Counted from the stretch's first letter, positions 48,052 to 57,309 are shown. The stretch: 64,000 nucleotides of DNA from Thioclava sp. GXIMD4216 (GCF_037949285.1 NZ_CP149928.1:62001-126000); one strand, 5' to 3'. The notes: generated from the letters alone by a model not told the origin. Numbers and translations are program-made.

Positions 48052-49005
48052 TCACCGTTTGCGCCGGCGAGGGGGATCTTCCTCTTCGATCTCATCGGGC
48101 TTCAAGAGCCAGTAGTGCTCGGCGTAGAACACATTGTCGGCAGCTGTGCAGGCTTCGTTCATTGCATAGGCCGCCGCGAAATGCCCGATGTCCAGATCTT
48201 CGTCACCGCGCCCGATGGCGATTTCTATGGCCTGCAGCAGGTGCTCGAGCGCCCGGCCGAAGCGATAGCGTGCCCCGTGGAAGAGGCGTCCGATCAGATC
48301 CGCCTCAATCGGCGCCCCGAGGCCCACCCGCGCGCAGTATTGCGTGATGATCTCGCGGAAACTAGCGCTATCGACCTGCTCCACGAGATCGGGCAGTACC
48401 ATCGCGGTGAACCTGCGCTTTACCTGCGGATCCGTCCGAATGACCCCGGCGAGGTCTTCCGTGCCGGACAGGACCACGATGACGGCATCGTCGCCCTGCA
48501 TCAGGGATTTCAGCGCTCGCAGGATCAGTTTGCGGTCCGCGCAGAACAGATCCTGCGCTTCGTCGATCCAGAGCACCGAGATCCCGAGAAGCTGCAAGCG
48601 GTGACGCAGGTCCTGCAAGAGAGACCACGCCTCCCTGCGCGGATTGGCGTCGGGGTAGCCACTTTCTTCCAGCAGAGCGAGGATCATACTCTTGAACGTT
48701 GCAGGGCTGGGCACCGAACAGCCAAGATAACGCGGCCGCCCGTATTCACCCTCCTGCAGCACCGCAAGCCTCGACAACGTGCGCTCCAACAGATGGGACT
48801 TGCCGCTTCCCGGCCCGCCGATCAGCATGACCCCGCGGGTTTCCCCGGTTCGGGTGAAGCGCTTGGCGACAGGGGTCAGGTCCCCCTGTTCGTCCGTGGC
48901 AAGAAGGCGCGTCAGATGCAGTGCCGCCTCGGCGTCACGCGCGGAACCGATATGGAGGCCGCGGACCCGCTCCAAGGCGCTCTTTGCGGTATCAGCTTTT
49001 GCCAT
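48052..49005 (-). CDS. tniB: TniB/TnsC-like AAA+ regulator of transposition
   Basis: The 317-residue ATPase has Walker A GGPGSGKS near residue 63 and Walker B SVLWIDEAQDLF near residue 140, followed by VVLSGTEDLAGVIRTDPQ (sensor region). TniB/TnsC proteins polymerise on DNA and link TniQ-marked targets with the transposase. Its ATG lies 2 bases after the tniA stop, and tniQ follows, giving the order tniA-tniB-tniQ. Confidence 0.88.
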   Translation of the reverse strand: MAKADTAKSALERVRGLHIGSARDAEAALHLTRLLATDEQGDLTPVAKRFTRTGETRGVMLIGGPGSGKSHLLERTLSRLAVLQEGEYGRPRYLGCSVPSPATFKSMILALLEESGYPDANPRREAWSLLQDLRHRLQLLGISVLWIDEAQDLFCADRKLILRALKSLMQGDDAVIVVLSGTEDLAGVIRTDPQVKRRFTAMVLPDLVEQVDSASFREIITQYCARVGLGAPIEADLIGRLFHGARYRFGRALEHLLQAIEIAIGRGDEDLDIGHFAAAYAMNEACTAADNVFYAEHYWLLKPDEIEEEDPPRRRKR

Positions 49006-49007
49006 GA

Positions 49008-50072
49008 TCAGTTCTCCTCGATGGTCATGTTGGATTTGGACGAGGTGGGCGTGACGCTGCGCGTTTTGGTGGTCCGCTTCGCAGGTTTGGCGGGCGTCTC
49101 CGCCGTGCAGGGTTTCTCAGCCGCCACGGTCAGCTCGGAGGAGGCGGGGATTTCCATGCCCAGACCCTCTTTTGCGTTGCGCAGCTCTTTGCGCTCAACG
49201 AACTCGATACCGGCCAGAAGCTTCTTCTCCTCCTTCGCGCAGCGTTTCTCGGACCAGTCCTCGAGGTTGAGGCCGGCCGCGGCCATCGCGGCATCGTTGC
49301 GCTCTTTGATCGCCCTGATGGCGTCACGGACAGCAACATTGTCGAGCCGGTTCGATTTCGGGTTCGCGTCGCGGACGTGACGGACAGCCGTCAACCAGGT
49401 CTGTGCTGCGACCCCCTGCAGCGACGGGTCAAGCGCAGGCACCTCGTACCAGGTATTGCCCCCTTTGACCGAGATGGCGCCGATGTCCTTGGGGTGCCAC
49501 CGCACGGACACCTTCTCGGGCGCCTCGCGACGGAAGAGCGCTTGGGTCGCTTCAGATTGATAGCGCACGCCCAGAATGGTAATGCCCGTCTTGTCGAGGC
49601 GATACTCGCGCTCGTGGCCGAAGCACAGCCGCATCATCTCCGCATCCGGCGGCGGCGTCACGCCATGCAGCTTCGACAGGCGACGCCAGGCCTTCACAGG
49701 AGTTTCGCCGCCCAGCCCGTGATGGGGCGTGTTGTGGTAGATGTCGATCACCCAACGCAGCAGCGCGAAGGTGAAGTCGTCCAGGCTCAGCGCTGCGCGC
49801 TTCTCGGGATCCGCATCGCCCTTCTCCATGATGCTGGAGAACGTGTGCCCCGACAGACGCGGCGCGAAGTCGCTCCGGAAGCTGCCGAATGCGCGCTCGA
49901 TCGTTCCGCGGTTTTCCGGCACACCATTCATCGCCATCTCCCACATTACACCGAGATCCTCGGCCGCCATGCGAAAGCGCATCGACTTGAAGGCAGAGCC
50001 ACCATCAAAGACGATCAGCTCGGGCGTGCCATGCATGTCCCAAGGAGTCAGAGCCCCGACAGCGTCCGCCCA
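49008..50072 (-). pseudogene. tniA: tniA transposase, 5' part missing
   Basis: About 355 codons remain of a Mu/TnsB-type DDE transposase: WADAVGALTPWDMHGTPELI, the second catalytic Asp in IVFDGGSAF and the Glu in GTIERAFGSF, then the Mu-C-terminal-like domain (VRWHPKDIGAISV) and a basic Thr/Lys-rich tail that probably contacts TniB. The N-terminal DNA-binding domains and the first catalytic Asp are absent. Sequence before about 50072 belongs to an IS110-family fragment on the other strand, so an IS event removed the 5' part. The exact junction is uncertain by about 10 bases. Confidence 0.85.
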
Positions 50073-50074
50073 CG

Positions 50075-50572
50075 CCCCCTTACGGCGACTGGCTCTGGCT
50101 GGATGACCGGATCGACGCGGTCTCAAAAGAGATCGAGCAGATCAGCCGCACCGAGGCGAACTGCGTCAACGTCATGACCATTCCTGGTATCGGACCGATG
50201 ATTTCGACGGCGATGGTTGCCGCGATTGGCACGGGAGAGGCATTCGGGCGTGGACGGGATTTTGCGGCATGGGTCGGCTTGGTTCCCAGACAATACAGCA
50301 CGGGTGGCCGAACGGTGCTTGGCCGCATTTCCAAACGTGGCAGTCGATACCTGAGGATGCTCTTCGTTCAGGCCGCCAAGGTCATTCTAATGCGGGCCAA
50401 TCGATAGCCTGACTTCAGCTTTGGCGATTGGTTGATCCGCGCATCGGAGAGGATGAACAGAAACAAGCTGGCCGTGGCGCTGGCCAACAAACTGGCGCGC
50501 ATGGCCTGGAGTATCCTCAGACACAGAACCGCGTTTGACGCACCGAGAGACGAGGTCACTGCCGGTATTTGA
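50075..50572 (+). pseudogene. IS110 family transposase, C-terminal fragment
   Basis: The frame reads DWLWLDDRIDAVSKEI, then TIPGIGPMISTAMVAAIG and DFAAWVGLVPRQYSTGGRT, the typical C-terminal (transposase_20) half of IS110/IS116 enzymes. An in-frame TAG at 50405-50407 interrupts it, after which the same frame continues (FGDWLIRASERMNRNKLAVA) to a TGA at 50570-50572. The N-terminal DEDD half is missing. It abuts the broken tniA. Confidence 0.85.
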
Positions 50573-50900
50573 GCCGGGGCGACCTAAAGGAGTTCGCGAC
50601 AGATCGAAAGCATGGAACGGAACAATTACGTCCCCAGAATCTGACGGCCCAAACGGTCCTTGATGACCATTCCGCTAATTAGATCACGGCGCGTGCGTAA
50701 CCCCAACAAGGCCACGACCCGCGTGTCGATCAACAGGCCGGATACATATGAGCGACTTCCGAGATCATGCCAGAAATCATTTGCGAACAGCAGCCGGTAC
50801 ATACATTTGGGCCGTGAGCGTCATGGTGGTGTACCTGGGAAGCCATGCCGCCAGCCGCAGCGCCGCATGACCGCTTTGAGCCCAAACCGGACCGTCGAGA
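50573..50900. other. No gene; degenerate repeat sequence
   Basis: This 328-bp stretch has no convincing coding frame. It contains, at 50863-50884, a copy of a 22-bp motif (CCGCATGACCGC, then TTTGAGCCCA) that recurs with one change at 53546-53567. The rest probably is IS110 flank and decayed intergenic DNA. Confidence 0.4.
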
Positions 50901-51290
50901 TCAGCACCAGATCGCAGGGAGAACGATGTCACGCGTAAGGGGAGCTAGATCAAGTTGGTCCTGCGACCCCGGTTGCACCCAGCGAACCTCTTCGATCTCC
51001 GCTTGCGCTTCGACGTCATCGTCTAGCTGAACGCGAAACATCTCGGCCGTTACGAGACAGCCGGGTTCGTTGGCAGCGGGGGCAGAAAACCGACCGAGAT
51101 ATTCCGCGTTTTCGGGTTGGAGAACCAGCGAAAGCTCCTCGAAAAGCTCACGACGGAGAGCGTTCAAAGGCGTCTCATCGCCATCGATTTTTCCGCCGGG
51201 CTACATAAAGGCAGACGTGCCGCGCTTCCGGACAAGCAGGGTTGCTCCATCTCCCCGAAGGATGGCAGCGGCGGCTATGCGGATTTCCAT
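50901..51290 (-). pseudogene. Nudix hydrolase with internal stop codon
   Basis: The frame starts at an ATG at 51290 behind GAGGAAAG and reads MEIRIAAAAILRGDGATLLV, then after FM a TAG (51201-51203) where a Gln is expected, then PGGKIDGDETP and the Nudix box residues G..E and RELFEEL. A MutT-like pyrophosphohydrolase of about 129 residues would result if the stop were read through. The remaining frame downstream lacks the beta-sheet needed for folding. So it is most likely a single-nonsense pseudogene. Confidence 0.75.
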
Positions 51291-51773
51291 GAGTCTTTCC
51301 TCGTGATTGTTACTTCGGCTCTCCATAGCGCAAGGTCCATATTTTCCCAATGGCAGGAATGTCCGCACCGCGGACCTTGGGGCCCTAGACTATGCTGCAC
51401 CGTGTCACTGATGGCCGGTTTGGAGAAGCTGCGCTGCGGCGTTGGTGGTCCAGGCGAACTGCAGGTAAGGGCCGAGCACGTCGGCGCAGCCTCGCTGCAT
51501 CTGCGCGACGGTGCGCCGGCGAGGTTCAGCACAAGCGCTTGGAGCGGACAAAAGCTGCTTGAGCCGCTCGCGGCCTTTTGCCGAGTTAGGCATTTTCCGA
51601 AGCTATCTCATGTTTTTAAGCACGTGTTCTTGGCCGACCGCTTCACCCGTGCTTTTTAGGGGCAGGATGCTGCACTGCATTCGTTGTGTCCCGTCGGCAG
51701 CGCCAGTAGGGTGCCACCGTTATTGCCAGAATCTTGTGCTCCGAGCTGGCCGACCGCACATATGGAGGCTAGT
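51291..51773. other. No gene; contains a dispersed repeat
   Basis: Short open frames exist on both strands, but none is convincing. Positions 51456-51483 match 53480-53507 in 23 of 28 bases (core GGCCGARCACGTCG). The promoter of the DUF6882-like gene must lie near the 3' end of this stretch. Confidence 0.4.
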
Positions 51774-53270
51774 ATGCCTTACCCGTTGAATGATTGGCAG
51801 TTGCCGCCGGTTTGGCGAGTGCTGTTTCGTGGATTGGATGGGCTTGATCAGGCCAAGCCGCTTTACGGCAGATTGTGTGCGCTTGCTGAGGGCGGGCCGA
51901 AGGTGCTCGACGGTGAGCTGGTGAAAAGCTGGAACGTCGAACAGGACGGCGGGCGTTTTACTGCAACGCTGAACACCGGCGATACGCTGGAGGCGCGGGT
52001 GGCCTTTCTTGGTACGCATGATGGGCAAAGCTTTTTGTGGGCCGATGCCAACCCGTCGTTGCGTGCCGAGCTTACCTCGCCCGCGACAGTGTTACGAGGG
52101 CTGCTGCCGCAGGAATTGGCTGTGATCCGACAGCGGGACGCTACCGAAATTACTTACCGCGATGCCATCGCCTTGCTTGGCCTTGCCGCTGAGCATCTGC
52201 CCTGCGACTTGGTTTATCCGGCGCACTCGAACGGACGGCTGGTGCTGATGGTGCTAAGCGAGGCCCAGCTTAACACGGCGCGCGAGCCCTCGTTCCTTAA
52301 GCGGCTGCTGACGCGGCCAAGGGCGCCAACTGTGGCCGAGCAGCTGGCGGCGCTGCGTCGCACCGTTGATCAGGCGTTGAACCAGTGGCAGCAAAACCTG
52401 TTGCCCTTTGACAAGCTCTGTGCGCTCGATCCGCTCGCGGCCCGGGCGCATGCGGCGCTGATTGCAGGCAATGCAGGGCAAGCACTTGCCGCACTCGAGC
52501 AAATCAAGGCCGCGCTTGGCCGCTACGCGGTGGATCAGGAGCCGACCGGCTGGGTTTATTTTGCCGAGGGAATAGCGCGGCTAGCGGTCGGGAATTTGCC
52601 GCGCGCCCGTGCGGCGTTTGCTATTGCCGAAAGAGCGATCCTGCCCGAGCCAAAGTGTCTTATTTTGCTGGCGCAGGCGCGGGCAGCGGAGCTGGACCAG
52701 GGCGATCATTTTCTGAAATCGGCCTACCTGAGCGCGCCCGCTATCTTTGAGGCGCAGGCCAACGCGCACGAACAGACGCAGGTGCGGGCCGCACTTGCTG
52801 CACTTGCCGCCACGCGGGCGGACCTTGCGCCTGAAAGCCTGGTGAAAAACGCTATTGCCGCCTTTTGTGATTTTGAACGTGCCGCCTTTGCGCGCAGTCA
52901 GGCTGCGGCACGGTTCCGGCAGGAAAGACATGTTCTGTGCGAGGCAGACGAGGCGGCGACACTGCTCAGCAACAAGGCATGGGTCGACCTTCTACTGACG
53001 TGGGCCACGCCGGAGCGCGCCACCGCGCCTTCGTCGCTTTCCTCCGACCCCGATCTCGCGCCCGAGCGCATAGAATGGTTTGGCGAGGTAAAGACTACAG
53101 GGGCCGAGGCGACGGTTACGGTGGGGTTCAAGGGCCGCTTCGCAGGAGCCACAGGACGACAAGTTTGCTATACGCTGCGCCAAACCGCGATCCCGATGCT
53201 TGAGGGGACAATGTGGCGTCTAGAGAGCGTGCGAGACGTTACCGACGCAGTCTCCTACGACCTGATCTGA
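51774..53270 (+). CDS. Large hypothetical protein with DUF6882-like N-terminal domain
   Basis: The 498-residue protein starts MPYPLNDWQLPPVWRVLFRG behind GGAGG. Residues 50-180 resemble DUF6882 (GDTLEARVAFLGTHDGQSFL, then WADANPSL, and later AIALLGLAAEHLPCDLVYPA). The middle, about 220-380, is Ala/Leu-rich and helical and may form TPR-like repeats. The C-terminal 60 residues (EVKTTGAEATVTVGFKGRF) look beta-rich. No catalytic motif is apparent and no transmembrane segment is present. It lies in the cargo part of the transposon. I do not know its function. Confidence 0.7.
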   Translation: MPYPLNDWQLPPVWRVLFRGLDGLDQAKPLYGRLCALAEGGPKVLDGELVKSWNVEQDGGRFTATLNTGDTLEARVAFLGTHDGQSFLWADANPSLRAELTSPATVLRGLLPQELAVIRQRDATEITYRDAIALLGLAAEHLPCDLVYPAHSNGRLVLMVLSEAQLNTAREPSFLKRLLTRPRAPTVAEQLAALRRTVDQALNQWQQNLLPFDKLCALDPLAARAHAALIAGNAGQALAALEQIKAALGRYAVDQEPTGWVYFAEGIARLAVGNLPRARAAFAIAERAILPEPKCLILLAQARAAELDQGDHFLKSAYLSAPAIFEAQANAHEQTQVRAALAALAATRADLAPESLVKNAIAAFCDFERAAFARSQAAARFRQERHVLCEADEAATLLSNKAWVDLLLTWATPERATAPSSLSSDPDLAPERIEWFGEVKTTGAEATVTVGFKGRFAGATGRQVCYTLRQTAIPMLEGTMWRLESVRDVTDAVSYDLI

Positions 53271-53636
53271 CGCCGCTGCAAAATCTAACGAGACGTCCTG
53301 CTCTCTTGGCGGATTTACCGGTGAGTTTTCGTAAGTCAGAACGTTAACAGGATCTAACCAGTTGTTCGCCATGCCACGCGGCGAGGCACCTGTCCGCGAC
53401 ATTCTGCCTTGAGTTTTGCTGCACGATGCCATGGATTTCCTGTTTGGGGAAGCTGCACGGCAGCGATAGGCCGCCCCATGAACGGCAGAAATGGGCCGAA
53501 CACGTCGACAGGGTAGCGCTGCCCTCGTATCGGGCTGCTGCAACGCCGCATGACCGCTTCGAGCCCATATTGACGAATGCTGCAGTATCGGCGAGGGTCG
53601 GATAATAAGCAGGGTGATTACTTGGCTGGGATTTCA
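53271..53636. other. No gene; dispersed repeats upstream of the GIY-YIG gene
   Basis: The stretch holds the second copies of the two repeats noted at 51456 and 50863: positions 53480-53507 and 53546-53567. No coding frame is convincing. The start of the following gene lacks a strong ribosome site, so a longer N-terminus (ATG at 53577) cannot be excluded. Confidence 0.4.
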
Positions 53637-54524
53637 ATGTTTGCTTTTGAGGGCGACCGCGTTTTGGCAGATCAGTTCGTGAAGAACCTCCCGCCTAGTT
53701 CATTCTATACCTACGTGCTTTTGACCCCTGAATTTGTTCCATTCTACGTTGGGAAAGGAAAGGGCTCGCGGCTTCTTCAGCATGAAACAGAAGCACTACG
53801 CCAAACAAAAATTTATAAGAGCAACCCCTTTAAGTGTAACAAAATACGCAAGATAATCAGCAATGGTAAGCAGGTTTTCTATCGAGTTGACCGAGTTTTT
53901 GGCGGTGACGAGGCGGCTTGCTTGCGCCGTGAAGAGGAGCTCATCTCTCTATACAAGAGACGTTGTGACGGCGGCATACTTACTAATCTCGCTGCTGGAC
54001 TAGGTAGCCTTTCGTCACGTGACCCACTGACGTCGAGTCGCCATGCCGCCACGCTCTCTGGCGTGGTCCATGGCAATCCTGAGCGGACAACAATGAACTT
54101 ATACCTTGAGTCGTTAGGAGAAGTTCGAAGTGTCCCGATCAAGCCTCTGACTGAGTATAGAACTAAGCTTGTAAACGCTTATCCAAGCCCCAAGTCTCTA
54201 AAAAACTTGACGATGAGGAATGGACTGACAATCGTTGCGAGCGTGCTAGCCACGGGACTCAAACTTGAGCCGGGAGTGATAGTTCCTCGAAAGTTCTCTA
54301 TAGCTCCGGAATTGGAAAACTGGCCATTAAAAGAACAGCCCCCCAAAGAGGTGGAGGGAGTTATCGAGAATGGCGCCGCGAGCGATATTCTAAAGCTCGG
54401 TCTTGTCGAGCTAGTTCCGGCCGTGCTGCCGGAAGACGAAGCATTCAGATTGGACCATGCGCAGATGCAGAGATTGGTCAACCTAGTCGGAGAAAAGTTC
54501 CTGTCAGATTTCGATCTAATCTAG
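53637..54524 (+). CDS. GIY-YIG domain nuclease
   Basis: The 295-residue protein has a GIY-YIG nuclease domain at about 20-110: SFYTYVLLTPEFVPFYVGKG (the two strand motifs with YVL and FYVGKG), KGSRLLQH with the catalytic Arg, and later EEELISLYKRR with the metal-binding Glu. A Thr/Ser-rich linker leads to an unknown C-terminal domain of about 180 residues. The codon use is much more AT-rich than that of the neighbours, a sign of recent transfer. GIY-YIG enzymes act in repair, homing or phage defence. Confidence 0.8.
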   Translation: MFAFEGDRVLADQFVKNLPPSSFYTYVLLTPEFVPFYVGKGKGSRLLQHETEALRQTKIYKSNPFKCNKIRKIISNGKQVFYRVDRVFGGDEAACLRREEELISLYKRRCDGGILTNLAAGLGSLSSRDPLTSSRHAATLSGVVHGNPERTTMNLYLESLGEVRSVPIKPLTEYRTKLVNAYPSPKSLKNLTMRNGLTIVASVLATGLKLEPGVIVPRKFSIAPELENWPLKEQPPKEVEGVIENGAASDILKLGLVELVPAVLPEDEAFRLDHAQMQRLVNLVGEKFLSDFDLI

Positions 54525-54621
54525 ATATCTAAGTGAAGCCGCAGGGCTGCCGCGTCGCAATTTCAGACATTGTAATCTAATGCGCCAAGGTTCGCATTGT
54601 CCGCATTGCTGATGTTTGCAG

Positions 54622-54656
54622 CGGATGTGTCGCGCAGGTTCGGCGCGACACATCCG
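54622..54656. repeat. Perfect 14-bp stem hairpin
   Basis: CGGATGTGTCGCGC and GCGCGACACATCCG pair perfectly around the loop AGGTTCG. No T-run follows on either strand. It lies between the GIY-YIG and ABC-F genes and could be an attenuator, a small inverted repeat element or a folded recombination site. Confidence 0.6.
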
Positions 54657-54765
54657 TTGAAGGCCAAGGGCCGCTTCGAGCCCAAAAGTTCCGTTGGTTC
54701 TGGCTTGTAAAATCGCCGGGCGCCCCCTACGTTTGAGACATCCTGAAACTGGAGATGCTATCAAC

Positions 54766-54870
54766 ATGGACCTGAACCTCGCCGCATTCGCCCCTTCGAT
54801 TTCGCTGCGAGAAGTTCTGCCCCATGCCTGCATCCGTTTCCCTCTCCGGCCTGTCCTGGTCCACGCCTGA
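54766..54870 (+). other. Possible upstream ORF overlapping the ABC-F start
   Basis: An ATG at 54766, 11 bases behind GGAG, opens a 34-codon frame (MDLNLAAFAPSISLREVLPH at the start) that overlaps the first 15 codons of the ABC-F gene in another frame. Resistance ABC-F genes are often controlled by such leaders, but here this is speculative. Confidence 0.25.
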
Positions 54871-56407
54871 CGACGCGCCCCTTCTTACCGACCTCAACCT
54901 GACTTTCGGCCCGGAACGCACCGGCATCGTCGGGCGCAACGGCATCGGCAAGAGCACCCTCCTTCGCCTGATTTCCGGTGATCAGCTTCCCGCTGCGGGA
55001 CAGGTCCGCGTGACCGGCTCCATTGCAATGATGCGGCAGGAAGCGTTGGAGCGGCCCGATGACGTCATCGCCGATCTTTTTGGCGCACGACCCGCGCTCG
55101 ACCTTCTTGATCGCGCAGAGGCGGGCCTTGCGGATGTCGATGAACTGGCCGACGCGGATTGGACCCTTCCCGCGCGGATGGAAGCGGAGCTTTTGCGCTG
55201 TGGCTTGCCGGTCGGGCCGCAGACCCTTCTGGCGACGCTTTCGGGTGGTCAGCGCAGCCGTGCCGCCCTTGCCGCCCTGATCTTTGCCGCACCGGATTTC
55301 CTGTTGCTGGACGAACCAACGAACAATCTCGACCGGGACGGACGCATGGCGGTGATCGACCTCATCCGGGGTTGGACAGGTGGTGCGATCATCGTCAGCC
55401 ATGACCGTGAACTTCTGGAAGAAATGGACTCCATCGTCGAACTCACCTCGCTTGGCGCGGCTCGGTATGGCGGAAGTTACAGTGATTTCCGGCAGCGGAA
55501 GGCCACCGAGTTGGACGCGGCTGTACGTGACCTCGCCCATGCCGAGAAAACCCGCGCCGACGTGGCCCGTCGCGCGCAAGAGGCAAGCGAACGTAAGGCT
55601 CGCAAGGACAGTGCCGGACAGCGGGCGCGCGCGAAGGGTAATCAGCCGAAAATCCTGATGGACGCCGCCAGGGAACGGGCTGAGGCGTCGGGCGGCGCAG
55701 GTGTCCGTCTGCGCGAGGCCCGGCGCGAGGCCGCAGATAAAGCGCTGACCGCCGCCCGAGAGAAGATCGAAATCCTTCAGCCCTTGCGCATGGACGTCCC
55801 CCCAACGGGCCTTGCGACCAGCAGAACGGTGCTGCGACTGGAAAGGGTGACCGGCGGCCATGACCCCGATCATCCCTTGATCCGTGACCTGTCGCTGACC
55901 GTGACCGGCCCCGAGCGCGTTGTCATTAGAGGGCCGAATGGCAGCGGAAAGACGACGCTTCTGAAGATCATCACCGGACAGATCGTGCCGCAAATGGGCC
56001 TCGTGGCACTTTCGGTACCATTTGCCGTGCTGGATCAGCATGTCCAGCTGATCGACCCAGCCCTGTCCCTTCGCGACAATTTCCGTCACCTCAACCCCTT
56101 GGCTGATCCCCATACCGCGCACGCGGCACTGGCCAGGTTCGGTTTCCGCGCCGGGGATGCCTTGCGTTACGCGGGGGAGTTGAGCGGCGGCGAGCGTCTG
56201 CGCGCCGGTCTGGCCTGTGCCCTAGGCGCCACCCCGCCGCCGCCGTTGCTGATCTTGGACGAGCCGACCAATCACCTTGATCTGGATGGTATCATGGCCC
56301 TTGAGGCTGCGCTGGCTACTTATGATGGGGCCGTTCTAGCGATCAGCCATGACACGGCATTCATTGAATCCCTCGCACCGGAGAGGACCTTGGATCTTGG
56401 GATATGA
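54824..56407 (+). CDS. ABC-F family ATPase
   Basis: The 527-residue protein has two ABC domains without membrane segments: Walker A GRNGIGKST and GPNGSGKTT, signatures LSGGQRSRAAL and LSGGERLRAGL, and Walker B LLLDEPTNNLD and LILDEPTNHLD. A linker of about 80 residues, charged and helical, separates the domains. ABC-F proteins bind the ribosome; some protect it from antibiotics, others are translation factors. Location in transposon cargo favours a resistance or stress role, but this is inference. The ATG at 54824 has a GAGAAG site. Confidence 0.88.
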   Translation: MPASVSLSGLSWSTPDDAPLLTDLNLTFGPERTGIVGRNGIGKSTLLRLISGDQLPAAGQVRVTGSIAMMRQEALERPDDVIADLFGARPALDLLDRAEAGLADVDELADADWTLPARMEAELLRCGLPVGPQTLLATLSGGQRSRAALAALIFAAPDFLLLDEPTNNLDRDGRMAVIDLIRGWTGGAIIVSHDRELLEEMDSIVELTSLGAARYGGSYSDFRQRKATELDAAVRDLAHAEKTRADVARRAQEASERKARKDSAGQRARAKGNQPKILMDAARERAEASGGAGVRLREARREAADKALTAAREKIEILQPLRMDVPPTGLATSRTVLRLERVTGGHDPDHPLIRDLSLTVTGPERVVIRGPNGSGKTTLLKIITGQIVPQMGLVALSVPFAVLDQHVQLIDPALSLRDNFRHLNPLADPHTAHAALARFGFRAGDALRYAGELSGGERLRAGLACALGATPPPPLLILDEPTNHLDLDGIMALEAALATYDGAVLAISHDTAFIESLAPERTLDLGI

Positions 56408-56571
56408 CCGCTTCGTCCGCATCAACGACATTCGACCTAGGATTTGCAGCACCAAATTATAAATGTCCGCTTCGGGCCATGCGACGTGGTCCAGATTTGC
56501 GTGTCGGGAGTTACCAGAAAAATGTTATATACGAAGTGGCCTGCAAACATGCGCAGAACATCAGCACTCAT

Positions 56572-56880
56572 TTAAAAGCCAGCTCTTGTCTGTAGTTTTT
56601 CATCGGCAAGCCCTTCGCGCCGCCAGATCCGTTCGACCCGCTTGTGATTCACACTCCATCCCCCCGCGATCAGTAAGCCGGTAATTTGACGATAGCCGTA
56701 GCTTTCATATTGGCGCGCCATCTGGACGATATGAACAGTCAGCAGAGCTTCATCTTGACGCGCCGCAGGAACCTTACGTTGGGTCGAGCGATGCTGCCCT
56801 AGGACTTGGCAAGCGCGGCGTTCGGAAACGCCGACTTCTTGCCTGACATGGTTTATGCATTGGCGACGGCGCGAGGGGCT
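56572..56880 (-). pseudogene. IS3 family orfB, N-terminal fragment
   Basis: The frame reads RRRQCINHVRQEVGVSERRA and YESYGYRQITGLLIAGGWSV, then NHKRVERIWRREGL, the start of an IS3-type OrfB. It ends shortly after, before the DDE core. It is paralogous to the OrfB at 59072-59632. Confidence 0.8.
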
Positions 56881-57170
56881 TAGAAGTTTCCCTGAGCTGC
56901 CTCTGTCAGGATCCGCTTGTCGAGCGTCAGCTCTGATACCGATCGTCTGAGCCGTGAATTCTCTTGCTCCAGATCTTTCAGCCGCTTGATCTGATTGCAG
57001 CTCATGCCGCCAAACTCCCGTCGCCACCGATAATAGGTTTGCGGCGTCACATCAAACTGGCGCACGGCATCCGCTATTGGCACGCATTGCCCCCGCAGAA
57101 TTTCTACTTTTTGAAGCTTACGGAAGATATCTTCCGGTGCCTCTCGTTTTCTTGTCATTATCATACCCAT
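56880..57170 (-). CDS. IS3 family OrfA
   Basis: The 96-residue protein has an N-terminal helix-turn-helix (AVRQFDVTPQTYYRWRREFG) and a leucine-zipper-like helix (LKDLEQENSRLRRSVSELTL), as in IS3-family OrfA. Without a complete OrfB the insertion sequence is inactive. The element is inside the larger transposon, between the ABC-F gene and the AAA+ ATPase. Confidence 0.85.
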   Translation of the reverse strand: MGMIMTRKREAPEDIFRKLQKVEILRGQCVPIADAVRQFDVTPQTYYRWRREFGGMSCNQIKRLKDLEQENSRLRRSVSELTLDKRILTEAAQGNF

Positions 57171-57309
57171 CGGCGATGCGAGGTGCTACTTCGCAAAAAT
57201 GTTGATTACTTAGGCAGAACAAAGTGGCTGCCAAAGGCCGGTCGCTCCCAGCCTTTTGGGCTCAGCGTGAGGAGCCGGCCTCCACCACGACTACGGTGCT
57301 TCCTGCCGC

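Noticed and set aside
51405..51593. A minus-strand 62-codon frame upstream of the DUF6882-like gene.
   Set aside because: A diverged copy of the same sequence near 53354-53551 is read without a consistent frame, so it is a repeat rather than a gene.
54622..54656. The perfect hairpin as an integron attC site.
   Set aside because: It lacks the RYYYAAC and GTTRRRY core sites and no integrase is present.
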